In this document: positions 6,841 through 15,844 of the stretch, piece after piece | Position numbering within the stretch: the first letter of the stretch is position 1 | Layout of the letters: every line of letters begins with the position of its first letter | Origin: an uncultured Pelagibacteraceae bacterium | GTDB lineage: Bacteria; Pseudomonadota; Alphaproteobacteria; Pelagibacterales; Pelagibacteraceae | Direction of reading: 5' to 3' | Assembly: GCA_902625035.1 (NCBI GenBank) | Contig: CACNZK010000009.1 | Span: 1 to 63,600, forward strand | DNA length: 63,600 nucleotides | Position numbers and translations under genes: made by a program | The notes under the pieces: model-generated | What the model was told of the DNA's origin: nothing | Seen by the model: only the letters and a program-made list of their open reading frames with translations | Database searches by the model: none

Positions 6841-9711
6841 TTAGGCTGCGTCTTCTTTGAATTCATCCATGCTAGGGCAAGTACAAAAAATATTTTTGTC
6901 ACCATAAACATTGTCTACTCTTGCAACAGGTGGCCAGAATTTATTTAATTTTAAAAATTTAGCAGGATAAGCTGCCTCTTCTCTTGAATATTTGTGTTGC
7001 CAATTATCAGAAGCCAACTCAGTGTCGGTATGAGGAGCGTTTTTAATTGGATTATCAACTTTATCAAATTTACCAGTTTTAATGTGATCTATTTCTTGTT
7101 TAATCTTAATTAGAGTATCACAAAATCTATCAAGCTCTGATAAGTTCTCACTTTCTGTAGGTTCAATCATCATAGTTCCAGCAACAGGCCAAGACATTGT
7201 TGGTGCATGAAAACCAAAATCAATTAATCTTTTTGAAATATCTTCTTCTGTAACGCCTGTTTCTGATTTAATGGATCTAATATCAATTATGCACTCATGA
7301 GCAACATTTCCATTTGAACCTTTGTATAAGATTGGATAATGATTTTTTAACCTGTCAGCAATGTAATTTGCATTTAGTATCGCAACCTTAGAGGCAAGTT
7401 TTAATCCCTCGGAACCCATCATTTTTATATACATCCAAGAAATTGATAAAATACTTGAGCTTCCCCAAGGAGCAGCAGATACAGCTCCAATGCCTGTTGT
7501 GGGACCACAATCTTTTACAACTGGATGATTTGGCAGATAAACTTGTAAATGTTTTTTACATGCAATAGGGCCCATGCCAGGTCCGCCTCCCCCGTGAGGG
7601 ATACAAAATGTTTTATGTAAATTTATGTGACAAACATCGGGACCAAAGTTTCCTGGTTTAGCTATACCAACTAATGCATTTAAATTTGCTCCATCCATAT
7701 AAACTTGCCCACCATGTTTATGAATTAGTTCACATATATCCATAATTTTTTCTTCAAACACTCCATGGGTAGATGGATATGTGACCATCAGAGCTCCTAA
7801 ATTTTCTGAGTGAAGCTCCGCTTTTTTCTTTAAATCGTCAAAATCAACATTGCCTTCTTTATCACAATTAACAACAACCACTTTCATTCCAACCATTTGT
7901 GCACTAGCAGGATTTGTTCCATGTGCAGAGCTTGGTATTAAACATATGTCTCTATTTTTATCGCCTCTATCTAAATGATATTTTCTAATTACCATTAATC
8001 CTGCATATTCTCCTTGAGCACCTGCATTTGGCTGAAGTGAAACTCCCGAAAAACCAGTGATTGATCTTAACCAATTTTTTAAATCAGTGAACATTGTTCT
8101 ATATCCTTCCATCTGTTCTATAGGCACAAAAGGATGGGGCTCAGCTAATTCTCTCCATGAAATAGGTATCATTTCTGCAGTAGCATTTAATTTCATAGTG
8201 CAAGAGCCTAATGCAATCATTGTTCTGTTTAAGGCTATATCCTTATCCTCTAACTTTTTAAGGTATCTGAGCATTTCTGTTTCTGAACGATATGAGTTAA
8301 AAACAGGATGTTCTAAATATTTAGACGTTCTTAATAAACTTTTTGGTAGATTTGGTAAACTTACTGTAGGATCTTCTTTTTTTATAGACTCTGCTGCATT
8401 AAAAATTTTTAATAGTTGATTCACCCTATAAACATTTTTTTTCTCATCGAAAGAAACAGCAAGCATTTCAGAGTTCACTTTTCGTATATTAACTTTTTGA
8501 TTTAAAGCATTTTTATAAATTTGATCTGTTTTTTCTTTTGTAATGATTGTAACAGTATCAAAAAAGTAATCAGAATATATTTCATATCCAGATTGTTTTA
8601 TTTTATCAGCAAAATTTTTTGCTAATTGAGATACTCTCTCAGAAATATTCTTAATTCCATCCGGACCATGATAAATCGCATATGCTGCTGATACTATGGC
8701 TAACAGTGCTTGAGCTGTACAAATATTACTTGTAGCTTTGTCTCTTCTAATATGTTGCTCTCTAGTCTGGAGTGACAACCTATAAGCCTTGTTTCCATGT
8801 CTATCTACTGAAACACCAACTATTCTGCCTGGCATAGATCTTTTGTATTCATCTTTAGTAGCAAAAAACGCTGCATGTGGTCCTCCATAACCCATTGGAA
8901 TACCAAATCTTTGTGAACTGCCGACTGCAATATCGGCCCCAAGTTCTCTTGGTGTTTTAAGCTTAGCTAGTGCAAGAAGATCACAAGCTAAAATAGCCTT
9001 ACCGTTTTTTTTATGAATTTTGCTTATTGACTCGCTTGGATCTTTAATATCCCCTAAGGTTCCAGGATACTGCAAGATTCCGCAAACAATATCCTCTTTT
9101 AACTGTTCTAAAACTTTATCTTCATTTCCAACAAGAACTTTGAGACCCATAGGTTCTGCTCTAGTTCGTATAACCTCAACAGTTTGAGGGTGACAATTTT
9201 CCGAGACGAAAACTAAATTACTATCACTTTTATCGAGTCTATAACTTAAACCCATAGCTTCTGCTGCTGCGGTACCTTCATCAAGTAAAGATGCATTTGC
9301 AATATCCATTCCTGTAAAGTCAACGATCATTTGTTGGAAATTTAAAAGCATTTCCAATCTTCCTTGCGCCACCTCTGGCTGATAAGGTGTATAAGAAGTG
9401 TACCAGCCTGGATTTTCTAATATATTTCTCAAAATTACATATGGTGTGTAAGTTCCATAATAGCCCATCCCGATAAAATTTGAGTAAATTTGATTTTTTT
9501 TCGAAATTGCCTTTAATTTTCTTAATGCCTCATATTCTGAATTTGACTCACCAATATTTAATTCACCCTTGAACAATATCTTTTCTGGAACAGTATTATC
9601 AATCAAATCATCTAATGATTTATAGTTCAATTTTTTTAACATCTTTGATTGATCTTCCGCGGAAGGACCAATATGTCTTTTAATAAAATCTTTCTCAGAA
9701 TTGTGTAACAT
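6841..9711 (-). CDS. gcvP: Glycine dehydrogenase (decarboxylating), P protein
   Basis: A full-length single-chain P protein of 956 residues. It decarboxylates glycine with pyridoxal phosphate and passes the aminomethyl group to the H-protein lipoyl arm. The PLP lysine is K700 in NLHKTFCIPHGGGGPGMGP, followed by the glycine-rich loop. The N-terminus carries F..RHIGPS and the family GMGYYGT motif. Its start overlaps the gcvH stop by one base, giving the order gcvT-gcvH-gcvP. The operon is preceded by a glycine riboswitch. In SAR11 this complex feeds one-carbon units from glycine into folate. Confidence 0.97.
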   Translation of the reverse strand: MLHNSEKDFIKRHIGPSAEDQSKMLKKLNYKSLDDLIDNTVPEKILFKGELNIGESNSEYEALRKLKAISKKNQIYSNFIGMGYYGTYTPYVILRNILENPGWYTSYTPYQPEVAQGRLEMLLNFQQMIVDFTGMDIANASLLDEGTAAAEAMGLSYRLDKSDSNLVFVSENCHPQTVEVIRTRAEPMGLKVLVGNEDKVLEQLKEDIVCGILQYPGTLGDIKDPSESISKIHKKNGKAILACDLLALAKLKTPRELGADIAVGSSQRFGIPMGYGGPHAAFFATKDEYKRSMPGRIVGVSVDRHGNKAYRLSLQTREQHIRRDKATSNICTAQALLAIVSAAYAIYHGPDGIKNISERVSQLAKNFADKIKQSGYEIYSDYFFDTVTIITKEKTDQIYKNALNQKVNIRKVNSEMLAVSFDEKKNVYRVNQLLKIFNAAESIKKEDPTVSLPNLPKSLLRTSKYLEHPVFNSYRSETEMLRYLKKLEDKDIALNRTMIALGSCTMKLNATAEMIPISWRELAEPHPFVPIEQMEGYRTMFTDLKNWLRSITGFSGVSLQPNAGAQGEYAGLMVIRKYHLDRGDKNRDICLIPSSAHGTNPASAQMVGMKVVVVNCDKEGNVDFDDLKKKAELHSENLGALMVTYPSTHGVFEEKIMDICELIHKHGGQVYMDGANLNALVGIAKPGNFGPDVCHINLHKTFCIPHGGGGPGMGPIACKKHLQVYLPNHPVVKDCGPTTGIGAVSAAPWGSSSILSISWMYIKMMGSEGLKLASKVAILNANYIADRLKNHYPILYKGSNGNVAHECIIDIRSIKSETGVTEEDISKRLIDFGFHAPTMSWPVAGTMMIEPTESENLSELDRFCDTLIKIKQEIDHIKTGKFDKVDNPIKNAPHTDTELASDNWQHKYSREEAAYPAKFLKLNKFWPPVARVDNVYGDKNIFCTCPSMDEFKEDAA

Positions 9712-10091
9712 TATGCTGTGGTCTCCTTTGCAAATTTATCATAGTCATCTTTATTCATTAAAGAATCCATTTCTGATTTATCTTTAATCTTTAGTTTAAA
9801 AAACCAGGCAGAGTTTTCTGGGTCTTGATTTATTTTAGATGGATCGTCTACAATTTCCTGATTAGTATCTACAACTTCACCACTAACCGGAGTATAAACG
9901 TCACTTGCCGCCTTAGTAGACTCCACAACCCCTGCTGTTCCATCTTTTTCTACATTAGAACCTTTTTCAGGTAATTCTGCAAAAACAATATCTCCTAGCA
10001 TTTCTGTTGCATGCTTTGTTATGCCAATGGTTGCAACATCACCCTCTAATTTTATCCATTCGTGTTCTTTAGAATATTTTACATCACTCAT
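9711..10091 (-). CDS. gcvH: Glycine cleavage system H protein
   Basis: A 126-residue lipoyl carrier. K60 in [20 protein letters not shown] is the lipoylated lysine. I chose the ATG at 10091, which overlaps the gcvT stop as TGATG; a TTG one codon upstream is also in frame. The protein shuttles the aminomethyl group between the P and T proteins and is reoxidised by lipoamide dehydrogenase encoded elsewhere. The tight stop/start overlaps on both sides point to translational coupling within gcvTHP. Confidence 0.96.
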   Translation of the reverse strand: MSDVKYSKEHEWIKLEGDVATIGITKHATEMLGDIVFAELPEKGSNVEKDGTAGVVESTKAASDVYTPVSGEVVDTNQEIVDDPSKINQDPENSAWFFKLKIKDKSEMDSLMNKDDYDKFAKETTA

Positions 10092-11194
10092 CAATTAGTT
10101 CCTTTCACATAACTTTTTTTATAAAACGGTAAACTGCAAATATTAGCTGCATGCTTTTTGCCCCTAACCTCTAAAAATACTTTAGTATCCTTTTTTGAAA
10201 ATTTATTTTCCACATAACCCATTGCCACAGGTCCGTTAACACTTGGTCCAAATGTACCGCTGGTAATCTCTCCAATATGAACATCTGATTGATTAAATAT
10301 TTTTGTCTTTTCTCTAGCAATTATTCTTCCCTCAGGTTTAATTCCAACTCTTATTTTAGAAACTCCATCATTTAATTGTTTTATAATAATATCAGAACCA
10401 ATAAAGTCTCCTTTGGATATTCTCTCTTTTGAAATTGCCCACTTTAAATTTGCTTCCACTGGGGTTTTATTTTTATCAAGATCATGACCATACAAGCACA
10501 AGCCAGCTTCTAACCTTAAAGTATCTCTTGCTCCTAAACCTACTAATTTAGAACCTTTCTTAATTAATTCTCTTGTTAATTTATCTGCAAAGTCATTTGA
10601 GATTGAAATCTCAAATCCATCTTCACCTGTATATCCAGATCGAGTAATGTATACTTTTTGATTATCAAATAAGAACCAGTTTCCAGACATAAAATTTAAA
10701 TCTTTTACTCCACTAATGACTTCATTTAGGATTTGTGATGATTTAGGTCCTTGGATTGCTATTAATGATCTATTTTCGTCTAAAACCATTTTGTACTTAT
10801 CGTTTAACAACTCTTTTAAAATTTTAAAATCATTATCTTTACATGCTGCATTGAGAATTATTAAAAAACCTTCATTTATTTTTGTAATGATTAAATCATC
10901 TTGTATTCCTGCATCTTGATCCATTAAAAAACTATATTTTGAATGATTTAGTTTTAAATTTTTCAAATCTAATGGAAAAATTTTTTCTAAATCTTCGATC
11001 AATTTATTGTCACCATAAATAAATAATTGGCCCATATGTGAAACATCAAAAATACCAGAGTGATTTCTTGTAAATTTATGCTCCTCTACAATGCCTTCAG
11101 AATATTGAATTGGCATCTGATAGCCTGCAAATTCAACAAATTTTGCATTACTATCTTGATGTAATTGGTACAACGATGTTTTTTTTATTTCCAT
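10091..11194 (-). CDS. gcvT: Aminomethyltransferase, glycine cleavage T protein
   Basis: A 367-residue T protein. It transfers the methylene group from the H protein to tetrahydrofolate and releases ammonia. Recognisable segments are L...H....[15 protein letters not shown] at the N-terminus, [10 protein letters not shown] at about 43-52, and [12 protein letters not shown] at about 181-192. First gene of gcvTHP. The ATG at 11194 follows a short AAAGAG site that lies within the tail of the tandem glycine riboswitch, so ribosome access could be part of the switch mechanism. Confidence 0.96.
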   Translation of the reverse strand: MEIKKTSLYQLHQDSNAKFVEFAGYQMPIQYSEGIVEEHKFTRNHSGIFDVSHMGQLFIYGDNKLIEDLEKIFPLDLKNLKLNHSKYSFLMDQDAGIQDDLIITKINEGFLIILNAACKDNDFKILKELLNDKYKMVLDENRSLIAIQGPKSSQILNEVISGVKDLNFMSGNWFLFDNQKVYITRSGYTGEDGFEISISNDFADKLTRELIKKGSKLVGLGARDTLRLEAGLCLYGHDLDKNKTPVEANLKWAISKERISKGDFIGSDIIIKQLNDGVSKIRVGIKPEGRIIAREKTKIFNQSDVHIGEITSGTFGPSVNGPVAMGYVENKFSKKDTKVFLEVRGKKHAANICSLPFYKKSYVKGTN

Positions 11195-11199
11195 ATTAA

Positions 11200-11354
11200 C
11201 TCTTTGTACCCATCTGTATATTTGCCTGAGAGTTTTGCTCCTTCGGCGAGAATTAAATCTCTTTCCAGAGTTAATATGCTACGGTCCTTTTTGCCTGAGA
11301 GATTCCTGGGTAGTTGCTCCTTCGGCGCTACGATGATCTGTAGTCTCTCCCGTA
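11200..11354 (-). promoter_or_regulatory. Tandem glycine riboswitch controlling gcvT
   Basis: Read on the minus strand, two similar aptamers follow each other. Each has a GGAGAG or GAAAGAG-type 5' stem, the conserved core CGCCGAAGGAGCAA, and the closing CTCTCAGGCAAA. The cores lie at about 11318-11326 and 11244-11252, and the CTCTCAGGCAA closings at about 11292-11302 and 11222-11232. This is the classic two-aptamer glycine switch, which turns on glycine-cleavage genes when glycine is high. A glycine riboswitch upstream of gcvT is established for SAR11. No intrinsic terminator with a long T-run is seen between aptamer 2 and the gcvT start, favouring control of translation initiation. Confidence 0.93.
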
Positions 11355-11359
11355 AATCA

Positions 11360-11388
11360 ATAGTCCTATAAGTGACTTAAAATGTCAA
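11360..11388 (-). promoter_or_regulatory. Candidate promoter of the gcvTHP operon
   Basis: On the minus strand a perfect TTGACA (11388-11383) is followed after 17 bases by GACTAT (11365-11360), which is a weak -10. The -35 overlaps the stop codon of the upstream EamA gene. Transcription would begin just before aptamer 1 of the riboswitch. The spacing and the perfect -35 support it; the -10 is only 3 of 6. Confidence 0.45.
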
Positions 11389-12263
11389 TTGGAAACGATT
11401 GCCTTTGGCTTTCTTAAAAGTGTGTAAAACTGTAGTAATACTGCAAAAAGTATTATCGCTCCACCTATCAACCCATATAATGAAGGTATTTCACTCACAA
11501 AAAGAAAAGCCCAAATAGGACCAAGAACAGATTCGGATAGCATGATTATTCCAACCATTGCTGAAGGAGTTGTTCTTGCACCAATTGTTATAAATATAAA
11601 ACCAAAACCTATTTGAAAAAATCCAGCTAAAAAACCTAAGAAAATATCATGAGGTGAAATCAAAATAGTAGGTGAAAGTGATAAACCAATAAGACAAGAG
11701 CTTATACCTGCAACGAACTGAGCTGGGACCATATCAACAGATGGAAATTTTCTAACAATCATTATCAAAACCGCAAAAGTAATTGGCATTGTAAAAGCTG
11801 CTAAATTTCCAGATAATTCTCCTGGAGATAATGAATTTCCAACCATTATCAAAACTCCAGACATTGCTAAAATTAATGAGATTAACGTAATTAAATTAAT
11901 TTTCTCTTTTAAGAAAAAGAAACCAAATATCGCTAAAAATAAAATTTGAAGTGATATAATAAAATTTGTATTCGCAACAGTGGTATTATACATAGCAAAA
12001 ACATAACCACAAAAACCTATAGATAATATTAATCCTCCAATGAAACCTGGCAATCCAGAAACATAAAATGATTTTAAAACTTTGCTTTTATAAGTGATTA
12101 TCAAAAAAGTTAAGACAGTAAGAGAAAAAAATAAGGATCTCCAAAATAATATCTGCCATAGTGTTGCTCCTTCAAAAGATTTTACTATTAGTCCACCAAA
12201 GCTTAAGCTTAGAGCGCCTAAGAAAATCAATAATGGACCAGGTAATCTTTTTAAAATATTCAT
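11385..12263 (-). CDS. EamA/DMT-family transporter
   Basis: A 292-residue membrane protein with about ten hydrophobic helices arranged as two EamA repeats. The first begins with LIFLGALSLSFGGLIVK; the second starts around residue 150. Drug/metabolite transporters usually export amino acids or other small metabolites. Its ATG overlaps the pxpC stop by one base, so it is probably co-transcribed with the 5-oxoprolinase subunits. It could move 5-oxoproline or a related compound, but this is inference from position only. Confidence 0.88.
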   Translation of the reverse strand: MNILKRLPGPLLIFLGALSLSFGGLIVKSFEGATLWQILFWRSLFFSLTVLTFLIITYKSKVLKSFYVSGLPGFIGGLILSIGFCGYVFAMYNTTVANTNFIISLQILFLAIFGFFFLKEKINLITLISLILAMSGVLIMVGNSLSPGELSGNLAAFTMPITFAVLIMIVRKFPSVDMVPAQFVAGISSCLIGLSLSPTILISPHDIFLGFLAGFFQIGFGFIFITIGARTTPSAMVGIIMLSESVLGPIWAFLFVSEIPSLYGLIGGAIILFAVLLQFYTLLRKPKAIVSN

Positions 12264-13207
12264 TAAATCTGTGAAATTAAATTTTGAGTTTCCAAGTCAT
12301 ACAATTTAAAAAGAGTTTCTGCACTATTTAAATCTACTTCCTGGAATTTGATAGTTGAACCAGGTGTTAATTGAACTAATTTGTCATAATCAGCACTTAT
12401 AACCACACCAATTTTAGGATAACCCCCTATAGTGCCATGATCTGAAAGCATAATTATCGGATTTCCATCAGCCGGCACTTGTATAACACCCTTAATTAAA
12501 CCTTCAGATCTAATATTAGTATCAATAATATTTTCTATTTTTTGACCCTCTAATCTCATTCCCATACGGTCAGATAGTTTAGAAACTTTAAATTCATTTT
12601 TAAAAAAATTTCTTTTACCTTCATCAGAGAAATAATTAAAATTCGTTCCTTTAACTACTCTTATATTTTCTATCTTTGTATTGATATAATTCAATTTTGT
12701 ATTTGAAAAATTTTGATTAATTTCTTTGATATTTATTTTTTGATTATCAGATAATTTCGCCCCGTTGTTAGATCCTATATTTGCTCTAGTATTTGTTGAA
12801 CAACTAGACCACTGAAACTTTAGATCGAATTTACCACTTATTGCTAGATATCCATATACAGATTTATTAGTTGATATAATATTTAACTCATCATTATTTT
12901 CTAAAATAAAAGTTTGGTAACATTTTCCATCTGTTAAATTATCACCTTTTTTAATTTTAAAACTCACATCACCAGTGACAGCAATATTTAATTTGTCTCC
13001 ATGATATTTCAAATGAGGACCCTGATAAGCAAATTCTATCACTGGATCGTTATGATCATTTCCAATAAGTTTATTAGCTAATAGATAATTTCTATTATCC
13101 ATAGCTCCACTGAATGGAATTCCTATATGATAAAGGTTTTTTCTACCAAGATCTTGGAAAGTTGAATTTATACCAGCCCTTATAATTTCAAAATAATTTT
13201 TACTCAT
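12263..13207 (-). CDS. pxpC: 5-oxoprolinase subunit C (biotin-dependent carboxyltransferase-like)
   Basis: A 314-residue protein of the KipA/PxpC family. It has the N-terminal IIRAGINSTFQDLGRKNLYHIGIPFSGAMD block (split over residues 8-37), then IEFAYQGPHLKY and, late, GLIKGVIQVPADGNPIIMLSDHGTIGGYPKIG. With PxpA and PxpB it makes the ATP-dependent bacterial 5-oxoprolinase that opens pyroglutamate to glutamate. The gene overlaps pxpB by eight bases. All three subunits are present here, with pxpA divergent. Confidence 0.93.
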   Translation of the reverse strand: MSKNYFEIIRAGINSTFQDLGRKNLYHIGIPFSGAMDNRNYLLANKLIGNDHNDPVIEFAYQGPHLKYHGDKLNIAVTGDVSFKIKKGDNLTDGKCYQTFILENNDELNIISTNKSVYGYLAISGKFDLKFQWSSCSTNTRANIGSNNGAKLSDNQKINIKEINQNFSNTKLNYINTKIENIRVVKGTNFNYFSDEGKRNFFKNEFKVSKLSDRMGMRLEGQKIENIIDTNIRSEGLIKGVIQVPADGNPIIMLSDHGTIGGYPKIGVVISADYDKLVQLTPGSTIKFQEVDLNSAETLFKLYDLETQNLISQI

Positions 13208-13874
13208 GATAATTTTGATAGTTCTCTTTCGAAATTCTTTTAAATGTAACTAAATCTCCTGGATTAATTAAATTAGGCTCTTTTTCCTTAGTGCTATCAA
13301 AAATATTTAATGGGGTATTACCAATAATATTCCAACCACCTGGACTTTCAAATGTATAGATATTTGCGAATTGCTCAGTCAAACCAATTGAGCCTTTTGG
13401 AACTTTAACCCTAGGAGTATCAAGACGTTTTGCTCTAAGTTTTTCATCTAGATCTCCAAGAAAAGGCATTCCTGCAATAAAACCTGTCATATAGCAAAAA
13501 AATTCATTCTCAAAAAAATTTTCATAAATCTTTTCCTCTGTCATTTTAAGCTTTTCTTCTAACCTTTTGATATCTAAAGAAAATTCTTTTTCACAGCAGA
13601 CAGGAATTTCAAATTTTTTATTTTGAATATTATCACTTTTGATGATTTCAATATTATCGATTATCTTTTTAAGTTTATTAAAATTGATTTTTTTAAGATC
13701 AAAAGAAATAATTAATTTATTATATGACGGGGCAATATTATTTACCCCTATAATATTTTTTTTTTGAATAGTTTTAAAATATTTAATTACTTGAGTGTTA
13801 ATCTCTTTATTTACCTCTTTACCAAAATCACAATATAAAGCTGCGTCACCAAGATTTGATATATTTTTTATCAT
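13200..13874 (-). CDS. pxpB: 5-oxoprolinase subunit B
   Basis: A 224-residue protein of the KipI/PxpB (allophanate hydrolase subunit 1-like) family. It opens with NLGDAALYCDFG, carries CYMTGFIAGMPFLGDLDEKL (residues 137-156, quoted in part) and PRVKVPKGSIGL, and ends with SPGGWNIIGNTP and the PGD motif typical of the fold. Together with PxpC and PxpA it forms the prokaryotic 5-oxoprolinase. The start at 13874 is only 21 bases from the divergent pxpA start. A TATAAC -10-like box sits five bases upstream of the ATG, so the mRNA may have no leader. Confidence 0.92.
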   Translation of the reverse strand: MIKNISNLGDAALYCDFGKEVNKEINTQVIKYFKTIQKKNIIGVNNIAPSYNKLIISFDLKKINFNKLKKIIDNIEIIKSDNIQNKKFEIPVCCEKEFSLDIKRLEEKLKMTEEKIYENFFENEFFCYMTGFIAGMPFLGDLDEKLRAKRLDTPRVKVPKGSIGLTEQFANIYTFESPGGWNIIGNTPLNIFDSTKEKEPNLINPGDLVTFKRISKENYQNYHE

Positions 13875-13879
13875 GCCAT

Positions 13880-13887
13880 GTTATACT
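13880..13887. promoter_or_regulatory. Overlapping divergent -10 boxes between pxpB and pxpA
   Basis: GTTATACT gives TATAAC on the minus strand (13885-13880), five bases before the pxpB ATG, and TATACT on the plus strand (13882-13887), eight bases before the pxpA ATG at 13896. Both transcripts would have almost no 5' leader. No convincing -35 elements; the -35 regions would lie inside the opposite coding sequences. Confidence 0.4.
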
Positions 13888-13895
13888 TAAGAATA

Positions 13896-14675
13896 ATGAG
13901 TATTGAAATTAATATAAATTGTGATTTAGGCGAAAAATCTAAACATCATTCTAACAAGCATGATCCTGAATTGCTTGAGATAGTCAACTCGGCAAATATA
14001 GCATGTGGTTATCACGCAGGCGATGAAGAAACTATGAATAAAGTTGTTGAAATATCAAAAACAAATGGTGTTAGTATTGGAGCGCATCCATCCTTTAATG
14101 ATCCTGAAAACTTTGGCAGGGAAAGAATGAATTTATCCTCTTCTGAGATAGAAAAATTGATAATTGATCAGTATGAAATTCTTCAAACAATTTCATCCAA
14201 ACATGGTGAAAATGTAACCCATATAAAGCCACATGGTGCTTTAAATAACATGGCGTGCGAGGATATTGATTTAGCGACAACGTTAGCAAAAGTAATTAAA
14301 AGAATAAATCCGGAGTTGATTTATTTAGTCCCAACTGGATCTAAAATGGAACACGCTGCAAAAAAGTTAGATATGAAAATTGCCTGTGAAATATTTGCTG
14401 ACAGAAATTATGAAGACGATGGAAATCTTGTATCTAGAAAAAAACCCCATGCTTTAATTACTGACCCAGAGCAAGCAAAAAAACACGTACTAAAAATGGT
14501 TCAAACTCAGTCACTTAATTGTCACAGTGGGAAACAAATACCTTGTGAAATCGACTCTGTATGCATACATGGCGATAATATGAGTTCGCTAGAAACTGCA
14601 AGAGCTATAAGAAAAAACTTGATTGATAACGGACTTATACTAAAAACGCTAAATAAAATGAAAAAATTTGTATGA
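13896..14675 (+). CDS. pxpA: 5-oxoprolinase subunit A (LamB/YcsF family)
   Basis: A 259-residue LamB/YcsF protein, the catalytic-type subunit that works with PxpBC to hydrolyse 5-oxoproline. Signature blocks are INCDLGE near the N-terminus, NIACGYHAGDEETM, GAHPSFND, HIKPHGALNNMA, AEIFADR-like EIFADRNYEDDGNLVSR, and CIHGDN near the end. An ATG at 13878 is also in frame. I prefer 13896 because the protein then begins MSIEININCDLG, as in the family, and because the -10 lies between the two. The stop overlaps the next gene as ATGA. Confidence 0.94.
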   Translation: MSIEININCDLGEKSKHHSNKHDPELLEIVNSANIACGYHAGDEETMNKVVEISKTNGVSIGAHPSFNDPENFGRERMNLSSSEIEKLIIDQYEILQTISSKHGENVTHIKPHGALNNMACEDIDLATTLAKVIKRINPELIYLVPTGSKMEHAAKKLDMKIACEIFADRNYEDDGNLVSRKKPHALITDPEQAKKHVLKMVQTQSLNCHSGKQIPCEIDSVCIHGDNMSSLETARAIRKNLIDNGLILKTLNKMKKFV

Positions 14676-15163
14676 TAAGAACACTTTTAACTTCTTTAAT
14701 TGTCTCAGTATTTTTAATTTCAAATTCCTTTGCAGCCGGCTCTAGCGATAGTGGCTCTTCGAAAACTAAAACTCAATATGATATGGCTGTCACTCATATA
14801 AAAGCAGCAAAAAATTTTGAAAAAAAAGATAAATTAAAAAAAGCAGAAAAAAGTTATAAGAAAGCTCAAAAATTATTACTTCAATCAAACAAAAAATTTC
14901 CGAACAAAGCAGACACATTAAATTATCTTGGCTTCACCACGAGAAAACTTGGTGATTTTGAAAATGGAGAAAAATATTATCTTCAGGGTTTAGCTATCAA
15001 TCCATACCATATTGGTATTAATGAATACCTAGGTGAATTATACGTAGCCACAAATAGACATAATCTTGCAGTTGAAAGACTTGATGTGCTGAAAGGGTGT
15101 GATTGTAAAGAATATGATGATTTAAAGGCTATCATCGCTGGCGAAAAAGTTTCGAAATACTAA
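14672..15163 (+). CDS. Secreted TPR-repeat protein
   Basis: A 163-residue protein with an N-terminal signal peptide (hydrophobic LLTSLIVSVFLISNSFA, cleavage likely after SFA). A lysine-rich helical segment follows, then tetratricopeptide repeats (LNYLGFTTRKLGDFENGEKYYLQGL... at about 89-110, and a following repeat to 140). It is probably periplasmic and mediates protein contacts; no partner is evident. It contains a CDC near residue 145-147. Overlaps pxpA by four bases but has no obvious link to oxoproline metabolism. Confidence 0.8.
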   Translation: MIRTLLTSLIVSVFLISNSFAAGSSDSGSSKTKTQYDMAVTHIKAAKNFEKKDKLKKAEKSYKKAQKLLLQSNKKFPNKADTLNYLGFTTRKLGDFENGEKYYLQGLAINPYHIGINEYLGELYVATNRHNLAVERLDVLKGCDCKEYDDLKAIIAGEKVSKY

Positions 15164-15190
15164 TTACTTATAATAGACAACAGGATCTGA

Positions 15191-15204
15191 ACAATTATAA
15201 TTGT
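15191..15204. repeat. 14-bp perfect palindrome upstream of the terC-like gene
   Basis: ACAATTATAATTGT is a perfect palindrome in the 60-base gap between the TPR gene and the TerC gene. It is followed by TTTTTTAAAA. It could be a weak, A/T-only terminator for the TPR gene or an operator for the next one. Confidence 0.3.
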
Positions 15205-15223
15205 TTTTTAAAATGATATTACA

Positions 15224-15835
15224 TTGTTAGAAGAATCTCTCATACTTTTACAGATCATCTTTATTGACATTATCCTAGCCGCGGATAATGCGATTATAAT
15301 TGGTTTGATAGCAGCAAACTTTGTACCTAAAAATAGAAAATTGATTATTTTTTGGGGTGTAGTTGGTGCACTTGTTTTCAAAGTTTTGTTTGCAGTTTTC
15401 GCAACTTACCTTTTCCAATTTTATTGGGTCAAAATAATTGGGGGTCTTCTTTTAATTTGGATTGTTAATGATTTGAGAAAAGATCTGTTTGAGATTAAAA
15501 AAATTAAATCACCAACTAAAAAATCGAAAGAACCATCATTTATTAAAAGTATCTATAAAGTCCTTTTTGCGGACATAACAATTAGTTTTGATAACGTGAT
15601 TGGGGTTGTGGGTGCTGCAAAAGGAAATTTTGGCTATATGATGTTTGGACTGATTTTATCAGTTGTTCTAACTGGTGCATTAGCTACATATTTAGCAAAT
15701 TATATTCAAAAACATCTTTGGATTGCTTATGTTGGTTTAGGTTTTATTTTACTTGTTGCTTTACAGTTGATTATTGGTGGATTAAATGATTATGGTGTTT
15801 TATCAATTAATGAAACCTTTAAAAAATATTTCTAA
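15224..15835 (+). CDS. TerC/Alx family integral membrane protein (YjbE type)
   Basis: A 203-residue membrane protein with about seven spans. It carries the two family motifs: an acidic ADNA in the first span (IILAADNAIIIG, about 16-27) and ADITISFDNVIGVVG (about 115-129). Members export Mn2+ or other metals (Alx, MntX/YceF, YjbE) or give tellurite resistance. The start is a TTG at 15224; the only nearby ATG (15213) runs into a stop after five codons. No clear Shine-Dalgarno site is present. Confidence 0.85.
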   Translation: MLEESLILLQIIFIDIILAADNAIIIGLIAANFVPKNRKLIIFWGVVGALVFKVLFAVFATYLFQFYWVKIIGGLLLIWIVNDLRKDLFEIKKIKSPTKKSKEPSFIKSIYKVLFADITISFDNVIGVVGAAKGNFGYMMFGLILSVVLTGALATYLANYIQKHLWIAYVGLGFILLVALQLIIGGLNDYGVLSINETFKKYF

Positions 15836-15844
15836 TCAAAAAAA

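Noticed and set aside
11165..11371. 68-codon plus-strand frame over the glycine riboswitch
   Set aside because: It is the complement of the riboswitch, whose conserved core explains the sequence.
15191..15210. Palindrome followed by Ts as a firm terminator of the TPR gene
   Set aside because: The stem contains only two G-C type positions; kept only as a palindrome.
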